9,389 nucleotides of DNA. Source: Cypionkella sp. (GTDB taxonomy: Bacteria > Pseudomonadota > Alphaproteobacteria > Rhodobacterales > Rhodobacteraceae). A program made the translations under genes and the position numbers. Numbering within the stretch: position 1 is the first letter of the stretch; each line of letters starts with the position of its first letter. Positions 7,601 through 9,389 of the stretch are shown in pieces. The stretch is from NCBI GenBank assembly GCA_018063485.1, contig JAGPBG010000063.1:1-9389 (forward strand), given 5' to 3'. The notes beneath the pieces were generated by a model. That model did no database searches. It saw nothing but the letters and a program-made list of their open reading frames with translations, and was not told the origin of the DNA.

Positions 7601-7960
7601 GAGCACCAAGCGCGCGCCAGCGATCAACTTTGGCAAAGCTGCGTCGGGAAAAGTCGGAGCTTTCGTATCGCCAGTGAAATGCCGAACTGTTTGCCGACTG
7701 GAATGGCCCGTCACGCGCTGCGAGCGAATTGCCGCCCCCTCCTGCGCGGCCCCACCCTGTGCAGGGGCCTCATCTCTTAGGCGGGTCAATTCTTTCAACG
7801 CCGAATAGGCGCGCACGACCCCTGCAACAGAGTTGCGGTCGGTGATTGCGATGGCGGCAAGACCCAGCTCTGCCGCCCTTGTGACCAGTTCTTCAGGGTG
7901 CGATGCGCCCGTCAGAAAGGTAAAGTTTGATGTTACGCAAAGCTCGGCATAGGCGGTCAT
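4604..7960 (-). CDS. dnaE2: Error-prone DNA polymerase DnaE2 (ImuC)
   Basis: A C-family DNA polymerase that performs SOS-induced translesion synthesis together with ImuB; cytoplasmic, acting at the beta clamp. It has 1118 residues, slightly longer than many family members. The PHP-like domain begins CVTSNFTFLTGASHPEELV (8-26), with Thr where replicative DnaE has the first metal-binding His. The polymerase core contains GRGSAANSVVCYLLGI (388-403). Catalytic aspartates are visible in PPDIDVDF (D430, D432) and LKVDIL (D579). FGSYGFPESHAASFARLVY is at 767-785. An OB fold (about 988-1065) includes FLTLEDETGTANVVIW. The C-terminus KKLFPSRDFH is typical of DnaE2. PLPLFG near residue 925 could be a clamp-binding motif. 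ATG 7960 is chosen for its ATGA overlap with imuB and for AAGGCGA 6 nt upstream; the longer reading from 7984 adds 8 residues inside imuB. A loosely conserved segment at about 57-108 lengthens the PHP domain. Confidence 0.95.
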   Translation of the reverse strand: MTAYAELCVTSNFTFLTGASHPEELVTRAAELGLAAIAITDRNSVAGVVRAYSALKELTRLRDEAPAQGGAAQEGAAIRSQRVTGHSSRQTVRHFTGDTKAPTFPDAALPKLIAGARLVLTDSDVQWLALPTDLAAWSRLTRLLSLGKRRAPKGECHLHRADLLDWAKGIILIALPPDPLEDVSPGTTRADLFAMARAFPGQCFLGAAPRYDGRDQTRIDRLAALSQGANMPMIAVGDVLMHRSARRPLADVLTCLREGCTIDNIGTRRLANGERRLKSGGEMARLFHRHPAALRRTIEIADRCAFRLDDLRYQYPDEARDGEPAQARLERLTRDGLHWRYPDGPPPKIVHRVEKELTLIREVDYAPYFLTVHDIVQFARSKGILCQGRGSAANSVVCYLLGITEVPPESITLIFERFISKERGEPPDIDVDFEHERREEVIQWIYERYGRERAGLTAVVIHFRSRAAIREVGKVMGLSQDVIARLAGQIWGWSSTAPGEDRMRDAGLDPADSRMVLAAKLIGEIIGFPRHLSQHVGGFVITQGRLDELCPIENAAMEDRTIIEWDKDDIDALGLLKVDILALGMLTAIRKAFTLLADHKGQRLTLANVPPENVPVYDMLCKADAIGVFQVESRAQLNFLPRMQPRKFYDLVCEVAIIRPGPIQGGMVHPFINRRMGREKVEDLGPALMEVLARTYGVPLFQEQAMQIAVVAAGFTPSEADRLRRSLATFKRMGTIGSFRDRFVSGMLARGYDADFAARCFAQIEGFGSYGFPESHAASFARLVYISAWLKCHHQAVFTCALLNSQPMGFYAPAQLVRDARDHGVEVRPISVNHSVWDCTLELRADGGLALRLGFRQIKGMRDEDASWIAASRGNGYPDVESLWRRAGVRPDTLERLAEADAFAALGLTRRDALWSAKALKAPAPLPLFGPDGEGETEPAVTLPQMTLGQEVIEDYLSLRLSLRAHPMELLRPGLPESLPHDRLPQAKGRVTITGLVITRQRPGTASGVIFLTLEDETGTANVVIWKKVYEAFRKAVIAGRLVRVMGRIERDGAVTHLIAERIEDVSTLLATLGRPVVMEANDGRADETKRPVGGSVRSVAHHPRAQAKKLFPSRDFH

Positions 7961-9389
7961 GCAAATTCGCCTTGTGCATACCAATTCGCGGCCTCCGCCT
8001 TTGACCCGCCGCGCGCCTGAGGGGTGACAAACAACCAGAGGCGCGGGCCTTGCTGCGTCTCGATTCGCCAGTAATCACGCAATCCGCTGCGCCACGCCGG
8101 ATCGTCAAACCACCATTCTGGCGCGATCCGCTCCGGTCCTGTTGCACGCAGAGTGGTGAAGCTCATCCCTCGCCATCGGAATGCCGCCGGCGGGTTGCCG
8201 GAGGCGGCTGCGAGAAGCTCGGGCGGGAATAGCGTGATGGGTCTGGATGGCCCGGCGCGCGCTGACGATGGCTCAGGCGCAGTGTAGGCGGCGGGGGCGA
8301 GAAGGAAGCTGCGTTCAGGGATTAAACTTTCGGCAGGCAAAAGCCGCAAGACCCTGTCAAAACCGATCCGGTTGCCGACAGATGACAGCAGATCGGCAAG
8401 CGCATCCTCATGCCGGATGGGAGGCCCCGCACCGATCTGTTCTGGGACAAGCGCTTCGGTCAGTGGAGCGCAGAGCCGCAACGCGTCGATGCCAAAGCCA
8501 GCGTCGATCTCATCCACCCCCTTCGCAAACAGGGCGGCGATGCGGACGGGGTCGCGCATTGGCCGAGCCAGACCGATTTCCACTACAGCGGTGCCACGAT
8601 CCACCCGCCGCATTTCCAGCCGCACCCGGCGCGCGCCCATATGGTGCAGTCCGAGTTTGGCGCATAGCCGATCTAGCAAACGGGCAAGCCCCGCCATGAC
8701 ATCTTCTTGCTTGCCAATAGGCTCCGGGAGGGTCATCCGCACTCCGAAATGTGGCGCATCTGGCCCCGCTGCTACAGGTTCCATCTGTGTGCCAAGCGCC
8801 TGATCCAGTCGCAGCACCAGCCCCGGCCCGAAGCGGCGGGCCAAAGGTGCGCGCGGCTGCAAGATCAGATCTGCGATGCGTGCAAGGCCCATGCGCGCCA
8901 GCGCTTCGGCGGTGTCGTGATCCACACGCAACGCGGTGACAGGCAGGTGCCCGATGCCTTCAGCCAAGCGCCCATCGGCCACGATACCGCCGCCGTGGCG
9001 AGACAGGGCATGTGCGGCCCCACGCGTGCCTGCTATGGCACTGATCGCCGCAAGACCTGCACGCTCCAGCCGCGCTTGCAGGTCTTCTCGCAGCGCCTGC
9101 TCACCGCCAAAGAGATGTGGAACCCCCGAGATATCGGCGATTAGGCCGTCAATGCCATCCGTGCCAACCATCGGAGCATAGCGCCCTGCCCAGCGGCGCA
9201 ACGATGCCAGTGCGGCCTTTTCGGCAGCAAGATCGGCGGTGCGGGTTGCAAGGTCGGTGCAGATCGCGCGGGCGTCGGCCAAGGCCATACCCGTCTTGAG
9301 GCCCCGTGCGATGGCGGCAGTGTTCACACAATGCAGATGATCAGCATTACCCGACCGATGGGTCAGGGCAAATGGCCCCTCAATGGGCC
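7957..9389 (-). CDS. imuB: ImuB, Y-family-like mutasome protein (5' partial)
   Basis: A catalytically inactive DinB/Y-family relative that links DnaE2 to the beta clamp in the ImuA-ImuB-DnaE2 translesion complex. The frame stays open to the right edge, giving 476 residues. The GTG at 9327 is internal, because family-like sequence (EGPFALTHRSGNADHLHCVN) continues upstream, so roughly 30 residues and the true start lie outside. LADARAI comes early in the visible part. GTDGIDGLIADISGVPHLFG (visible residues about 75-94) replaces the active Y-family SIDE motif, so a catalytic acid is missing, as known for ImuB. A helix-hairpin-helix-like region (LARMGLARIADLI) and little-finger-like domain follow. 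The C-terminus has RPITLFPPELL, GPERIAPEWW, LRDYWRIE and LWLFV, all characteristic of ImuB. The stop overlaps the dnaE2 start (ATGA). PITLF may be the clamp-binding motif by position. SOS control would act from a promoter beyond the window. Confidence 0.93.
   Translation of the reverse strand, partial: PIEGPFALTHRSGNADHLHCVNTAAIARGLKTGMALADARAICTDLATRTADLAAEKAALASLRRWAGRYAPMVGTDGIDGLIADISGVPHLFGGEQALREDLQARLERAGLAAISAIAGTRGAAHALSRHGGGIVADGRLAEGIGHLPVTALRVDHDTAEALARMGLARIADLILQPRAPLARRFGPGLVLRLDQALGTQMEPVAAGPDAPHFGVRMTLPEPIGKQEDVMAGLARLLDRLCAKLGLHHMGARRVRLEMRRVDRGTAVVEIGLARPMRDPVRIAALFAKGVDEIDAGFGIDALRLCAPLTEALVPEQIGAGPPIRHEDALADLLSSVGNRIGFDRVLRLLPAESLIPERSFLLAPAAYTAPEPSSARAGPSRPITLFPPELLAAASGNPPAAFRWRGMSFTTLRATGPERIAPEWWFDDPAWRSGLRDYWRIETQQGPRLWLFVTPQARGGSKAEAANWYAQGEFA

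Noticed and set aside
9325..9327. GTG 9327 as the imuB start.
   Set aside because: ImuB-like sequence continues in frame to the right edge, so this codon is an internal valine.

Overview
The window reads as chromosomal or plasmid-borne accessory DNA of a high-GC alphaproteobacterium. The form of DnaE2 (a start resembling Rhodobacterales DnaE2, with an extended linker early in the PHP domain) and the imuB-dnaE2 arrangement suggest Rhodobacterales. That placement is an inference from remembered family sequences, not from a search.

Left part, + strand (1-1547). The window opens inside a CueR-type Cu(I)-responsive MerR regulator that keeps its C-terminal two-cysteine metal loop. Its stop codon overlaps the start of a long-chain chromate transporter, chrA (ATGA overlap), so the two are probably co-transcribed and translationally coupled.

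Middle part, + strand (1548-4405). A 231-bp AT-richer gap holds a near-ideal PmrA/QseB-type operator (CTTAAG-N5-TTTAAG), followed by a strong ribosome binding site and a 157-aa exported helical protein of unknown function. A perfect 11-bp GC-rich hairpin closes that gene. Next come an OmpR/PhoB-family response regulator of the QseB/PmrA group and its QseC-like membrane histidine kinase, again joined by an ATGA overlap. The simplest reading is a self-contained envelope or metal-stress sensing module: kinase and regulator control the exported protein through the box upstream of it.

Right part, - strand (4604-9389). A convergent 198-bp gap separates the kinase gene from dnaE2 (imuC), the error-prone C-family polymerase. 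Its partner imuB, a catalytically degenerate Y-family protein, lies upstream and runs off the right edge of the window. They overlap by ATGA, as expected for the SOS mutasome operon imuA-imuB-dnaE2; imuA and the LexA-controlled promoter would lie beyond position 9389.

No RNA genes, CRISPR arrays, insertion sequences or attachment sites were seen, and no gene-free stretch exceeds 300 bases. There is no clearly new system here. The most informative points are the operator/exported protein/two-component module and the copper-regulator/chromate-transporter coupling.
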